From assembly GCF_002174305.1 (NCBI RefSeq), contig NZ_MIJB01000032.1, positions 62,001-126,000 on the forward strand: a DNA stretch of 64,000 nucleotides. Direction: 5' to 3'. Every line of letters begins with the position of its first letter. Positions within the stretch are counted from its first letter, which is position 1. Below are positions 47,685 through 58,500 of this stretch, in pieces. The stretch is from Aeromicrobium sp. PE09-221. Its GTDB lineage: Bacteria > Actinomycetota > Actinomycetes > Propionibacteriales > Nocardioidaceae. A program made the position numbers and the translations under genes. The notes beneath the pieces were generated by a model. That model had not been told where the DNA came from. It searched no databases and saw only the letters and a program-made list of their open reading frames with translations.

Positions 47685-48509
47685 TCAGACGCTGGGCCGC
47701 ATGACGGCTTCGGCCTGGGTGGACTTCCACTCGCGGAAGCCCTCCTCGGTCACGCCGTGACGCCAGTAGGCCGACACCGACAGGTCGGCACGGTCGACGC
47801 GACCGTCCAGCAGATAGGGGCGCACGGTCTTCAGCAGCGCCGATTCACCGTGCACGAAGGCCTGGACGCGACCCTGGGGCCAGGTCCATCCGCGCACCGC
47901 GCTGTCGAGCAGATCGGTCGTGCCCGGATGCGACGGCGCGCGATGCAGCCACCGCACGTCGAGATCGGCGGCCGTCGAGAAGCCCAGCTGGTCGGTCGGA
48001 CCGTCGACCTCGAGGAAGGCCGTCGCCGATACGCCGGAGGGCAACCGCTCCAGCGCCGCCGCGATCGCGGGCAGGGCGGACTCATCACCGACGAAGAGAT
48101 GGTGATCGGCCTCGGGTTTGGGCGCGTACGCGCCGCCGGGGCCACGCGCATGGATCCTGTCCCCCGGCCTGGCCTGGGCCGCCCAGGGACCGGCAAGCCC
48201 CTCATCACCGTGGACCACGAAGTCGATCGCGAGCTCACGCGCCTCGAGGTCGACCCACCGGATGGTGTAGGTGCGCAGGATCGGCTGTGCCTCGGCCGGC
48301 ATCGTCTCGCGGACCAGGGCGAGGTCGAGCGGGGCGGGATAGTCGAATCCCTCACGCAGGAAGGCGAGCTTGACGTATTTGTCCGTGGCCTCGATATCGC
48401 GCTCCGCGAAGTCCTCGAAACCGGGACCCCCGAGGATCACCCTTCGCAGGCGAGGAGCGATCTCCTCGGTGCGCTGTACGACGAGCTCGACCGCGATATT
48501 CTTCGACAC
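47685..48509 (-). CDS. siderophore-interacting protein (FAD-dependent ferric-siderophore reductase)
   Basis: About 274 residues. N-terminal FAD-binding-9 domain with the RTYTIRW flavin motif and VVHGDEGLAGPWAAQARPGD, and C-terminal SIP domain with HHLFVGDESALPAIAAAL and HGESALLKTVRPYL. These proteins reduce Fe(III)-siderophores in the cytoplasm to release iron. The GTG at 48509 is chosen because TAGGCT ends 7 nt upstream and the family N-terminus starts there; the open frame to 48662 has no family match. An iron-box-like operator overlaps the promoter. Confidence 0.93.
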   Translation of the reverse strand: MSKNIAVELVVQRTEEIAPRLRRVILGGPGFEDFAERDIEATDKYVKLAFLREGFDYPAPLDLALVRETMPAEAQPILRTYTIRWVDLEARELAIDFVVHGDEGLAGPWAAQARPGDRIHARGPGGAYAPKPEADHHLFVGDESALPAIAAALERLPSGVSATAFLEVDGPTDQLGFSTAADLDVRWLHRAPSHPGTTDLLDSAVRGWTWPQGRVQAFVHGESALLKTVRPYLLDGRVDRADLSVSAYWRHGVTEEGFREWKSTQAEAVMRPSV

Positions 48510-48528
48510 GTCGGTAAGCCTACCCTTG
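48510..48528 (-). promoter_or_regulatory. IdeR/DmdR-type iron box overlapping the siderophore-interacting protein promoter
   Basis: The 19-nt site matches the actinobacterial iron-box consensus TTAGGTTAGGCTAACCTAA at 13 of 19 positions by my count, with the central TAGGCT intact, and it includes the -10 box (48517-48522). Iron-loaded repressor would block the start site directly. Confidence 0.6.
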
Positions 48529-48581
48529 CTTCCCTGACGGACGGAGACCGTCCGAACGGTTCGATCCGTGTCCACCGCTGT

Positions 48582-48587
48582 TAGCCT
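48582..48587 (+). promoter_or_regulatory. -10 box of leaderless M13 peptidase gene
   Basis: TAGCCT 6 nt before the GTG at 48594. Confidence 0.5.
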
Positions 48588-48593
48588 GACGAC

Positions 48594-50543
48594 GTGACGC
48601 ATGGACTCGACCCGGCCTCCTTCGACCCGCAGATCCGCCCACAGGACGATCTCTTCCGCCACGTCAACGGCCCCTGGCTGCGTGATGCGCCGATCGCTCC
48701 GGACCGCGCCACCGCCGGCGCCTTCGTCACCCTCGTCGACGACGCCGAGCAGATCGTCCGCGCCATCATCGAACGGTGCGCCACGTCTGCGGAGTCCGAC
48801 GAGGAGCGCATGATCGGCGCCTTCTATGCCAGCTTCATGGACACCGAGCGCGTCGAGGCGCTCGGTGCCTCACCGCTCGCGGCCGATCTCGAACGGATCG
48901 ACGGCATCGCCTCGGTGGACGATCTGGTCATCGCCATGGGAGCGCTCGAGCGCTCAGGCATCGCGAGCATCATCGGCATGTACATCGCTCCGGATCGCGG
49001 CAATCCCGACCGCTACATCACCCATATCGTGCAGAGTGGCCTCGGCCTGCCCGACGAGTCCTACTACCGCGAGGAGCAGTTCGCGCCGGTGCGCGAGGCC
49101 TACGCGGCACATATCGAGCGCATGCTGGGCCTGACCGGTCTCGACGACGCATCGTCCCGCGCGGCTCGCATCATGGACCTCGAGACGCGTATCGCCGCAC
49201 TGCACTGGGATCGCGTCGCGGTCCGCGATGCCCAGAAGACCTACAACCCGCGCAGCATGGATCAGCTGCTCGCTTCACTGCCCGGTTTCGACTGGGCGGC
49301 CTGGCTCGATGCCGCCCAGATCGACCCGGCTGTCCTCGCAGAGGTCATCGTCTCGCAGCCGTCCTATCTCGAGGGTCTCGCCGACCTGCTCATCGAGGAC
49401 CTCCTGCCGTCCTGGGGCGACTGGCTGCGCTGGCAAGTCGTCCATGCAGCCGCTCCCTATCTCTCCGGCGACTTCGTCGACGAGAACTTCACCTTCTACG
49501 GCAAGACCCTGCAGGGCACCGATGAGCTGCGCCCCCGCTGGAAGCGCGGTGTGAGCTTCGTCGAGGGCGCGATGGGCGAGGCCATCGGCAAGATCTACGT
49601 CCGCAGCGAGTTCCCGCCCTCCTCCAAGGAGCGCATGACCGAGCTGATCGGAAACCTCATCGAGGCCTACCGCCGGTCCATCAGTGAGCTGACCTGGATG
49701 AGCGACGAGACGAAGAAGCGTGCCCACGAGAAGCTCGACGCCTTCACGCCGAAGATCGGCCACCCGGAGACCTTCCGCGACTACTCCTCGCTCACGGCCG
49801 ACCCGGGCGACCTGCTGGGCAATGCCCGCCGCGCGCTCTCCTTCGCGATGGATCGCGAGCTGGAGAAGATCGGGCAGCCCATCGACCGCGACGAGTGGTA
49901 CATGACCCCGCAGACGGTCAACGCCTACTACAACCCGACCATGAACGAGATCGTCTTCCCCGCCGCGATCCTGCAGTGGCCGTTCTTCTCCCCCGATGCC
50001 GATGATGCCGTCAACTACGGTGCCATCGGCGCGGTGATCGGCCACGAGATCGGCCACGGCTTCGACGACCAGGGCTCGCAGTACGATGGCACGGGCGCGT
50101 TGCGCAACTGGTGGACCGATGAGGACCGGGCCGCCTTCGAGCAGCTCACCGGCTCATTGATCGCCCAGTACGATGAACTCTCACCCGAGAATGCGGACGG
50201 CCGAACCGTGAACGGGGCGCTGACGATCGGTGAGAACATCGGCGATCTCGGTGGACTGGGTATCGCCTACCGGGCGTACCTGATCGCGCGCGGAGACACC
50301 GTGCCGGAGCCGATCGACGGCCTCACCGATGTGCAGCGGTTCTTCCTGTCCTGGGCACAGGCTTGGCAGAGCAAGGTGCGCCCGGCCGAGACCGTCCGAC
50401 GCCTCACCGTCGACCCGCACTCTCCGCCGGAGTTCCGCTGCAATCAAGTCGTGCGCAATATCGACGCCTTCTACGAGGCGTTCGGAGTCACCGAGGACGA
50501 CGCACTCTGGCTCGACCCCGCCGACCGCGTCACCATCTGGTGA
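48594..50543 (+). CDS. M13 family zinc metallopeptidase (PepO/neprilysin-like)
   Basis: A 649-residue oligopeptidase. Zinc site HEIGH in VIGHEIGHGFDDQG near residue 483 and the third-ligand motif ENIGDLGG about 65 residues later; NAYYNP is the substrate-binding motif of the family. No signal peptide is visible, so it is probably cytoplasmic, unlike most mammalian relatives. GTG start supported by the -10 box. Divergent from the iron-regulated reductase gene, 84 bp apart. Confidence 0.96.
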   Translation: MTHGLDPASFDPQIRPQDDLFRHVNGPWLRDAPIAPDRATAGAFVTLVDDAEQIVRAIIERCATSAESDEERMIGAFYASFMDTERVEALGASPLAADLERIDGIASVDDLVIAMGALERSGIASIIGMYIAPDRGNPDRYITHIVQSGLGLPDESYYREEQFAPVREAYAAHIERMLGLTGLDDASSRAARIMDLETRIAALHWDRVAVRDAQKTYNPRSMDQLLASLPGFDWAAWLDAAQIDPAVLAEVIVSQPSYLEGLADLLIEDLLPSWGDWLRWQVVHAAAPYLSGDFVDENFTFYGKTLQGTDELRPRWKRGVSFVEGAMGEAIGKIYVRSEFPPSSKERMTELIGNLIEAYRRSISELTWMSDETKKRAHEKLDAFTPKIGHPETFRDYSSLTADPGDLLGNARRALSFAMDRELEKIGQPIDRDEWYMTPQTVNAYYNPTMNEIVFPAAILQWPFFSPDADDAVNYGAIGAVIGHEIGHGFDDQGSQYDGTGALRNWWTDEDRAAFEQLTGSLIAQYDELSPENADGRTVNGALTIGENIGDLGGLGIAYRAYLIARGDTVPEPIDGLTDVQRFFLSWAQAWQSKVRPAETVRRLTVDPHSPPEFRCNQVVRNIDAFYEAFGVTEDDALWLDPADRVTIW

Positions 50544-50556
50544 ATCCCCTCGAGAT

Positions 50557-51000
50557 TCAGCCGATCAGGTAGATGATGCCGTTGCCCGCGCGAGCGGCAT
50601 CGACGGCGAAGTGCTGGACCCGGATGAGGAACTCTGCCACGCTGGCGACCTCCTCGCTGCGGAACATCGACCGCACGTCCCGCTCCCCCAGCAACACCAG
50701 ATCGGCGGCGATCCTCGACACCTCGTCCGGCTCCAGCACCCGGATACAGGGCACCCGCGACGCATCGTCACCGCAATGCCGTACGTCCCCCTCGAACAGC
50801 CGAGAGGAAGGACGCGGCTCGGCACCGTCCGTGGTCAATCGGTGCAGTTGGCGCCGGCGCTTGTCCAGGTCGACGATCGCACCACCGGACCGGCCGTCAC
50901 CGCCGGCCGGCGATTCGGCCGACACAAAGAAGCTCGGGTCGTGCCGCGCGAGACCGATGAAGTGTGGCTCTACTTGGTAGGCGTAGTAACGGAGTCCCAT
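50557..51000 (-). CDS. hypothetical protein, possibly DUF1877-like
   Basis: 147 residues, soluble. Opens MGLRYYAYQVEPHFIGLA, then IVDLDKRRRQLHRLTTD, SSRLFEGDVRHC and RVLEPDEVSRIAADLVLLG. The RYYAY start, LDLDK-like region and RxLxPDEVxRIAxDL segment resemble actinobacterial YfbM/DUF1877-type proteins. Function unknown. Convergent with the M13 gene, 13 bp apart. Confidence 0.7.
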   Translation of the reverse strand: MGLRYYAYQVEPHFIGLARHDPSFFVSAESPAGGDGRSGGAIVDLDKRRRQLHRLTTDGAEPRPSSRLFEGDVRHCGDDASRVPCIRVLEPDEVSRIAADLVLLGERDVRSMFRSEEVASVAEFLIRVQHFAVDAARAGNGIIYLIG

Positions 51001-51105
51001 GACGGAAGGTGACCGTCACGGCAGCATCGCAACGGCGGTGGCACCGATCTGTGGACAGCGAACCGGGTGCGCTCCGCCTGTGGACCCGACCGTGGTCTAG
51101 CTGCC

Positions 51106-51588
51106 TCAGGCGCAGGCGGAGTTGGTCCACCAGTCGCCCAGCAGGGCGACCGCCTCGTCCCCGAGCGGATTCACTCCCGGGCCCTTGGCGAGCGAATGCC
51201 CCACCAGCACGTGCAGGCATTTGACCCGGTTCGGCATGCCGCCAGCGGTGATCCCGTCGATCTCCTCGACGTGACCCAGCGCCTCGCGCTCGGCCAGGTA
51301 TGACTCATGGGCCGACCGATAGGCCGCGGCGAGGTCGGCGTCCTCGGTGAGGCGCTGCGACATCTCCGCCATCAGACCGGATGCTTCCAATGTGCCGATC
51401 GCTCCGGCCAGTCGCGGGCAGGTCAGATAGTAGAGCGTGGGGAACGGCGTGCCATCGGGAAGGCGCGGCTCGGTTTTGACCACATTGGGATGCCCGGAGG
51501 GGCAGCGCGAGGACACCTCGACGATGGCCCGCGGCGGCCGCCCCAGCTGCTCGGCGATCGTCGTCAGGTCGTCATCGCTCAGGGTCAC
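51106..51588 (-). CDS. DUF501 domain protein
   Basis: 160 residues matching the actinobacterial DUF501 family: LGRPPRAIVEVSSRCPSGHP, LYYLTCPRLAGAIGTLEASG, and GMPNRVKCLHVLVGHSLAKG with conserved cysteines and histidine. It is constantly found in the eno-ftsB-DUF501 order. Function unknown. The start overlaps the ftsB-like stop by 4 bp. Confidence 0.95.
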   Translation of the reverse strand: MTLSDDDLTTIAEQLGRPPRAIVEVSSRCPSGHPNVVKTEPRLPDGTPFPTLYYLTCPRLAGAIGTLEASGLMAEMSQRLTEDADLAAAYRSAHESYLAEREALGHVEEIDGITAGGMPNRVKCLHVLVGHSLAKGPGVNPLGDEAVALLGDWWTNSACA

Positions 51589-52154
51589 GGATTCTCCAGT
51601 ACGTCGTCGGAACGCGCCTCTTCCTCCGGGTCCGGCGGATTACCGGCCTGTTCGACGCTCCCCCATAGTTTGCCGTACCAGGGCTCGGCAGCCGCCGTGG
51701 GAGGCTCCCCCAGACGACCCACCTCGCCCTGCAGTTGGCCGTCGATGCCGACGACCCGGTAACCGACCTCACCCGGCATCACCCACCCGAAGCGGTCCCG
51801 TGCCTGCTGCTTGATGAACGCCGGATCGTCCCAGCGGTCGATCTCGTCGTGGAGGTCGTCGATATCCTGCTCGGCCTGCCGGTTGGCGGCCTTCAACGCC
51901 TCGATATCGCTGCGTTGCTGCCACCAGGCGTGCACCGTCGTGGTGTACGAGGCGACCAGCAGCACCACCACCGCGAGCAGGATCACCGCGCGGGCGGTGA
52001 AACGCGTCCCAGACGCCTGCTGCGGGGTAGGACGCGCGGCCTCCCCGGGACGACGCGGAGCACTCGTGGTGCTCCGCGTCGCACCCGCGGAGGGCGTCCT
52101 CCGGCGCGAACCGGAAGCCGGTCCGCGGGCTGGGGGTCGTCGGGACGCGGCCAT
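51585..52154 (-). CDS. FtsB/DivIC septum formation initiator family protein
   Basis: 189 residues: a basic, Pro/Ser-rich cytoplasmic N-terminus, one membrane segment (about 52-73, AVILLAVVVLLVASYTTTVH), a periplasmic-side coiled coil (IEALKAANRQAEQDIDDLHD) and then FGWVMPGEVGYRVVG. This is the actinobacterial FtsB/DivIC layout, a divisome component binding FtsL and FtsQ. It follows eno by 5 bp. Confidence 0.93.
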   Translation of the reverse strand: MAASRRPPARGPASGSRRRTPSAGATRSTTSAPRRPGEAARPTPQQASGTRFTARAVILLAVVVLLVASYTTTVHAWWQQRSDIEALKAANRQAEQDIDDLHDEIDRWDDPAFIKQQARDRFGWVMPGEVGYRVVGIDGQLQGEVGRLGEPPTAAAEPWYGKLWGSVEQAGNPPDPEEEARSDDVLENP

Positions 52155-52159
52155 CGGCC

Positions 52160-53476
<1,317 letters not shown>

Positions 53477-53515
53477 TCAGCCTAGCGCGTCGGTCACCCC
53501 GCGAGCGCCCGCCTC

Positions 53516-54091
53516 TCAGGCGCGTTCGGCGTACCGCCGGGCCGCCTGTTTCAGCGCCAGATCCGCGTCGATCCCCTCGGCCCGCGCCTCGGCCACCAGC
53601 GCGAGCAGCCGGTCGCCCAGCTCATCGCTCGCATCGAGGTCGATCCCGGTGCGAGCGAGCACCTTTTCGGCGTAGAGCAGCGCGGGCAGGGCCTCGGGGA
53701 TGCCCTCGGTCGGGCTGCTGCGCTGCTGACGCTCGGCCTTCAACCGCTGCCAATTGGCGTCCACCTCCGCCGCGGATGTCACCGTCGCCTCACCGAAGAC
53801 GTGCGGATTGCGATAGATCAGCTTGTCGCGGATCCCCTCGGCGACCTCGTCGATACCCCAGCCCTCGCCATCGGAGTCGGCGATCTCGGCGTGGAAGACC
53901 ACCTGCATCAGCAGGTCGCCCAGTTCCTCGCGCAGGTGCTCGCTGTCGCCGGCGTCGAGGGCTTCGAGGGTCTCATAGGCCTCCTCGATCAGGTAGCCGC
54001 GCAGGGAGGAATGGGTCTGTTCCTGTGTCCACGGGCATTCGGCACGCAGCCGCGCCATGACCTCGATGAGGTCACGCAGCGGATCGGTCAT
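53516..54091 (-). CDS. mazG: MazG family nucleoside triphosphate pyrophosphohydrolase
   Basis: 191 residues with a single MazG all-alpha NTP-PPase domain: CPWTQEQTHSSLRGYLIEEA, EEAYE metal ligands, and HLREELGDLLMQVVFHAEIA (ExxD). It hydrolyses noncanonical or stress-related NTPs. The ATG overlaps the lipoprotein stop (ATGA), so it is translated with the lipoprotein. Confidence 0.95.
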   Translation of the reverse strand: MTDPLRDLIEVMARLRAECPWTQEQTHSSLRGYLIEEAYETLEALDAGDSEHLREELGDLLMQVVFHAEIADSDGEGWGIDEVAEGIRDKLIYRNPHVFGEATVTSAAEVDANWQRLKAERQQRSSPTEGIPEALPALLYAEKVLARTGIDLDASDELGDRLLALVAEARAEGIDADLALKQAARRYAERA

Positions 54092-54720
54092 GCCGAGCAG
54101 TTCAAGGCATCGGGAAGCTCCTGGCCGTCCAGCACCGGACCGGCTACCGACAACGAGCCTGACGGCGCCACGACCTCGCCGATACCGGCCATGCCGAATC
54201 TCGGATCGATCGACAGCGCCATGGAGTCGGCCTCCGCCCGCAAGATCTCCTGCCCGATCTGTCCGAGCTCCTGCTCGCTCAGGTCATCGGCTTCGTCACC
54301 GAGCTGCCTGCGGGCCAGCTCCGTGGCCACGGCCAGCGCGCGCTCATTGCGCTTGATCGTCGAGACGACGAGATCGGTCTGGTCGCCGAAGACCTGCCGC
54401 GCCTGCGCCAGATCGGAGCGATCGAGTCCCGCGACGGTGATCGAGATATCCTCACGCTCGGCCACCTGCTCGGCGACGGACTCGAGGATCAGCAACGAGA
54501 GCGCCTGGCGTCGCACCTCCGCCCCCGGGATCGAGCTCGCGCCCTGCGCGGCGGCATTCTGCGCTGCAAGGGTGCAGTAGCCCTCGGTGACCTCGTCGGC
54601 CTCGCTCATCGAGATCCGCCCATCACCGACCACCGCGGCGCTTCCGCTGTGCACCGAGCCGCATCCGGTCAGGACGAGACCTGCGACGACCAACAGAGCC
54701 AGACGACACCGGACGGTCAT
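54088..54720 (-). CDS. lipoprotein, SurA-N-like
   Basis: 210 residues with a lipoprotein signal (LALLVVAGLVLTGCGS, lipobox LTGC). The mature part is helical (ISMSEADEVTEGYCTLAAQN, then ALSLLILESVAEQVAERE), resembling the N-terminal chaperone domain of SurA/PrsA proteins without a PPIase domain. Upstream are GAGGAGG 4 nt before the ATG and a TAGGCT box about 30 nt away, so this gene has a real leader. Operon with mazG. Confidence 0.88.
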   Translation of the reverse strand: MTVRCRLALLVVAGLVLTGCGSVHSGSAAVVGDGRISMSEADEVTEGYCTLAAQNAAAQGASSIPGAEVRRQALSLLILESVAEQVAEREDISITVAGLDRSDLAQARQVFGDQTDLVVSTIKRNERALAVATELARRQLGDEADDLSEQELGQIGQEILRAEADSMALSIDPRFGMAGIGEVVAPSGSLSVAGPVLDGQELPDALNCSA

Positions 54721-54857
54721 GGAACCTCCTCATACCCACAGGACGAACCCAGCCTACCCATGACCTGGATCACGTCGTGCGCGCCTGCGGCCGCCGGCGG
54801 TGAGTTGTCACGCACCTCGGTCGTCGGCGGTGCGCTACCGCCCACCTGCACCCGGAC

Positions 54858-54863
54858 TACTGT
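54858..54863 (+). promoter_or_regulatory. -10 box of the former leaderless GNAT gene
   Basis: TACTGT 6 nt before the GTG at 54870. The signal survives although the gene is broken. Confidence 0.4.
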
Positions 54864-54869
54864 TGCCTT

Positions 54870-55302
54870 GTGTTGCACTCGCAGACTCCCACGCTGGCGA
54901 ACGATTTCGTCGTGCTGGAGCCCTTGGCCACCGCGCACCATGACGACCGACATCCCCTCGCCTCAGGACATGGCGAACGAGATCGAGCGCCGACGCGAAC
55001 GCCAAGCCGAGGGTGAGATCGCCGCCTGGGCCGTCATCGACCCGGGGAACGGCAGAGCCGTCGGCATGACGACCTACCTCAAACTCGACCCCGCGAACCG
55101 CCGCCTGGAGATCGGATCGACCTGGCTCGGCCGCAGTGCACAAGGCACCGCGATCAACCCCACTGCGAAGCTCCTGCTGCTGGAGCGGGCATTCACCGGT
55201 CTGGACTGCATCGCCGTGGAGTTCCGCACCCACTGGCACAACCGCCAGTCTCGAGCATCGATCGCGAAGCTGGGAGCGAAACACGACGGGGCCACCGGGT
55301 AG
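54870..55302 (+). pseudogene. GNAT acetyltransferase remnant
   Basis: The GTG at 54870 opens an N-terminus of the familiar GNAT type (LANDFVVLEPLATAHHDD). The body is in the next frame: IPSPQDMANEIERRRERQAE, AVIDPGNGRAVGMTTYLKLD, RLEIGSTWLGRSAQGTAINP and AVEFRTHWHNRQSRASIAKL. Between the two parts about 15-20 codons (usually ..LW.L.YT..) are missing, and a TAG ends the frame at 55300 where family members continue; FHQTR follows in the same frame. At least two lesions, so inactive. Confidence 0.85.
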
Positions 55303-55338
55303 ATCCGGTTCCACCAGACCCGCCTACTCTCACCGTCA

Positions 55339-55467
55339 CGTCCCTGCGGGACGCAGGATGTGACTCCCTGGCTGTCATAGCAACCCTGAAGACACATCTT
55401 TCGTCTCCGCGGGACAGAGGATGTGCCTTCAGGGTCGTCATAGCGACCACGGAGTCACATCCTGCGT
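55339..55467. repeat. composite repeat: nested inverted repeats plus tandem 47-bp units
   Basis: Outer arms at 55351-55367 and 55451-55467 are perfectly complementary over 17 bp (ACGCAGGATGTGACTCC). Inner arms at 55384-55398 and 55420-55434 pair over 15 bp with one mismatch. In addition, 55339-55385 and 55402-55448 are direct repeats with 36 of 47 positions identical by my count, ending GTCATAGC.ACC. It lies between the GNAT remnant and the mfd stop. Confidence 0.85.
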
Positions 55468-55512
55468 GGACCGGCCAGACCCAACGCGACCACCGGTGGC
55501 GACCCGGCACGG

Positions 55513-58500
55513 CTAGCCGGTGATGGTGTCGAGAGCGGTCTCGACCCAGGCGATCAGCTCGCGGTCGCGCAGAGGCTTGCCACCGACCGGAGCAGTCTTC
55601 GGATGCGGCAGGAGCGCCACACCCGCAGCCTGCTTGTAAACGCTCTTGGGATACACCCGCGCAAGCCGCAGCTGCGCCGACTCCGGCAGCTTGACCGGGG
55701 TGAAGCGGATATTCGACCCCGCCGAGGTGATCTCGTTGAGCCCAGCCTCACGGACCTTGACCCGCAACCGGGCGACGTCCAGCAGCACCTCGACCGGATC
55801 GGGCGGGGTGCCGTAGCGATCCACCAGCTCCGCGCGCAACTCCTCGACATCCTCATCGGATCGGACTCCGGCGAGACGCTTGTACATCTCCAGTCGCAGC
55901 CGCTCGCTCGGGACATACCCGTGCGGCAGATGGGCCTCGATCGGCAGCTCGATCTTGACCTCGCGCTCGGGCTCCTCCTCGCCTCGGAACTCCGCCACCG
56001 CCTCACCGACGAGCCGGATGTACAGATCGAAGCCGACATCGGCGATATGACCCGATTGCTCCCCCCCCAGCAGATTGCCCGCGCCGCGGATCTCCAGATC
56101 CTTCATCGCCACCGCCATGCCACCGCCGAGCTCGGAATGCTGGGCGATGGTCGAGAGCCGGTCGTGTGCGGTCTCCGTGAGTGGCTTCTCAGGCGGGTAC
56201 AGGAAGTAGGCGTAGGCCCGCTCACGGCCACGACCTACGCGACCGCGCAATTGGTGGAGCTGCGACAGACCGAACATATCCGCGCGTTCGATGATCATCG
56301 TGTTCGCATTGGACACGTCCAGACCCGACTCCACGATCGTCGTGCAGACCAGGACATCGAACTTCTTCTCCCAGAAGTCGACCATCACGCCCTCGAGCTG
56401 CTGCTCGCTCATCTGCCCGTGAGCCGTCGCCACGCGAGCCTCCGGCACCAGATCGCGTAGATGCTGCGCCACCTTGTCGATGCTCTTGACCCGGTTATGG
56501 ATGTAGAAGACCTGCCCCTCACGCAGCAGCTCACGCCGGATAGCGGCGACCACCTGGCGATCCTCATAGGCACCGACGAAGCTCAGCACCGGGTGACGCT
56601 CCTCCGGCGGGGTCGCGATCGTGCTCATCTCCCGGATACCCGTGATCGCCATCTCCAGAGTCCGCGGGATCGGCGTCGCGGACATGCTGAGCACGTCCAC
56701 CGAAGCACGCAGGTGCTTCAGCGCCTCCTTGTGCTCGACCCCGAAGCGTTGCTCCTCGTCGACGATGATCAGGCCGAGGTCCTTGATCCGGATGCCCGGC
56801 TGCAACAGCCGATGGGTGCCGATGACCAGATCCACCGTCCCATCGGCAAGACCCTCCAACGCCGCTTGCGACTCCTTCTCGGTCTGGAAACGCGACAGCG
56901 GCTTGATCGTCACCGGGAACTGACCGAATCGCTCGGCGAAGGTCGCGTAGTGCTGCTGCACGAGCAAGGTCGTCGGCACCAGCAGCACGACCTGCTTGCC
57001 GTCCTGGATCGCCTTGAACGCCGCTCGCACCGCAATCTCGGTCTTGCCGTAGCCGACATCACCGCACACCAGCCGGTCCATCGGCACCACGCGCTGCATG
57101 TCGCGCTTGACATCGTCGATCGTCGAGAGCTGATCGGGCGTCTCCATATACGGGAACGCGTCCTCGAGCTCTCGCTGCCACGGCGTGTCCGGACCGAAGG
57201 CGTGCCCCTGCGTGGACTGCCGCGCCGCATACAGCTTGATGAGCTCCCCGGCGATCTGACGGACCGCCTTGCGCGCCTTGTTCTTGCGCTGTGTCCAGTC
57301 GCTGCCGCCAAGCCGGTCGAGGGTCGGGGCCTCACCGCCCACATAGCGGCTGACCAGGTCCAGCTGATCCATCGGCACGAAGAGCCGGTCCGCCGGTTGG
57401 CCCCTTTTGCCCGGCGCGTACTCGATCACCAGATACTCCCGCGCCGCGCCCTGCACGACCCGATGGATCAGCTCGACGTACCGGCCGACACCGTGCTGCT
57501 CGTGGACCACCGGGTCGCCGGGCGTCAGCTCCAGCGGGTCGATCTGCTTGCGGCGACGCACCGGCATCTTGCGCTCGGCGCGATCGGCGACCTTCTGCCC
57601 GACGAGATCGTCATAGGTAAGCAGCACCAGACCGAGCTTCTCCGCCACGAAGCCCTCGCTGAGCTCCGCGACGGCGACCTGTACCGTCCGGGGTCCGTCC
57701 TCCGATGGCTCGAGCTGCTCGACGGCCCGGGCCGCGATGTCGTGTTCGGCGAGCCACTCGAGCGACCGCGTCACCTGCCCCGGTCCCGGGACGGTGACGA
57801 GGACCTCGTGCCCCTCGACGAGCCACCGGCGGATGTCGCCCACCGCCGCGTCCATATCGCCTCGATACAGGGGCGCCGGGTCGACGGCGGCCGATGCGTC
57901 GTCTCCGATACCGAAGGGACCGATCGCTCCCCAGGCATGTCCGGCGCGGACCGCGTGGTCGCGCACATCGTCGAGCTCCTTGAACGCGGCCGACCCGAGA
58001 TCGATCGGCGTATCGGCGCCGGTCGCCGCCGCGGCCCATGACGCCGCGAGGAACTCCTCACTGGTCGCCACCAGATCATGCGCACGAGCCCGTACTCGTT
58101 CGGGATCGCACACGAGAACGGTCGACGACGCGGGCAGCAGGTCGACGACGAGCTCCATCTCGCCGACCAGTACCGGGGCGAGCGACTCCATGCCCTCGAC
58201 GGCGTGGCCCTCGGCGAGCTTGGTGAACAGCTCGGCCAGACCGGGCTGCTCGACCGCCAGTCGTGCCGCGCGCTCACGCACCTCATCGGTCAGCAGCAGC
58301 TCACGACACGGCGGCGCCCAAAGCCGATCCACCGCTTCGACCGTGCGCTGGTCCGCGACCGCGAAGTGGCGGATCTCATCGACAGTGTCACCCCAGAACT
58401 CCACGCGCAGCGGATGCTCCTCCGTCGGCGGGAAGACATCGACGATACCGCCGCGGACGGCGAACTCTCCGCGCCGCTCGACGAGGTCGACGCGCGTGTA

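Noticed and set aside
54796-54846. Two 21-bp direct repeats GGCGGTG...CACC upstream of the GNAT remnant
   Set aside because: By my count only 15 of 21 positions agree and both are simple GC-rich sequence, so chance is a sufficient explanation.
54649-54869. Upstream open frame continuous with the GNAT body
   Set aside because: It is antisense to the lipoprotein signal region and unlike any GNAT N-terminus; the true N-terminus lies in another frame from 54870.
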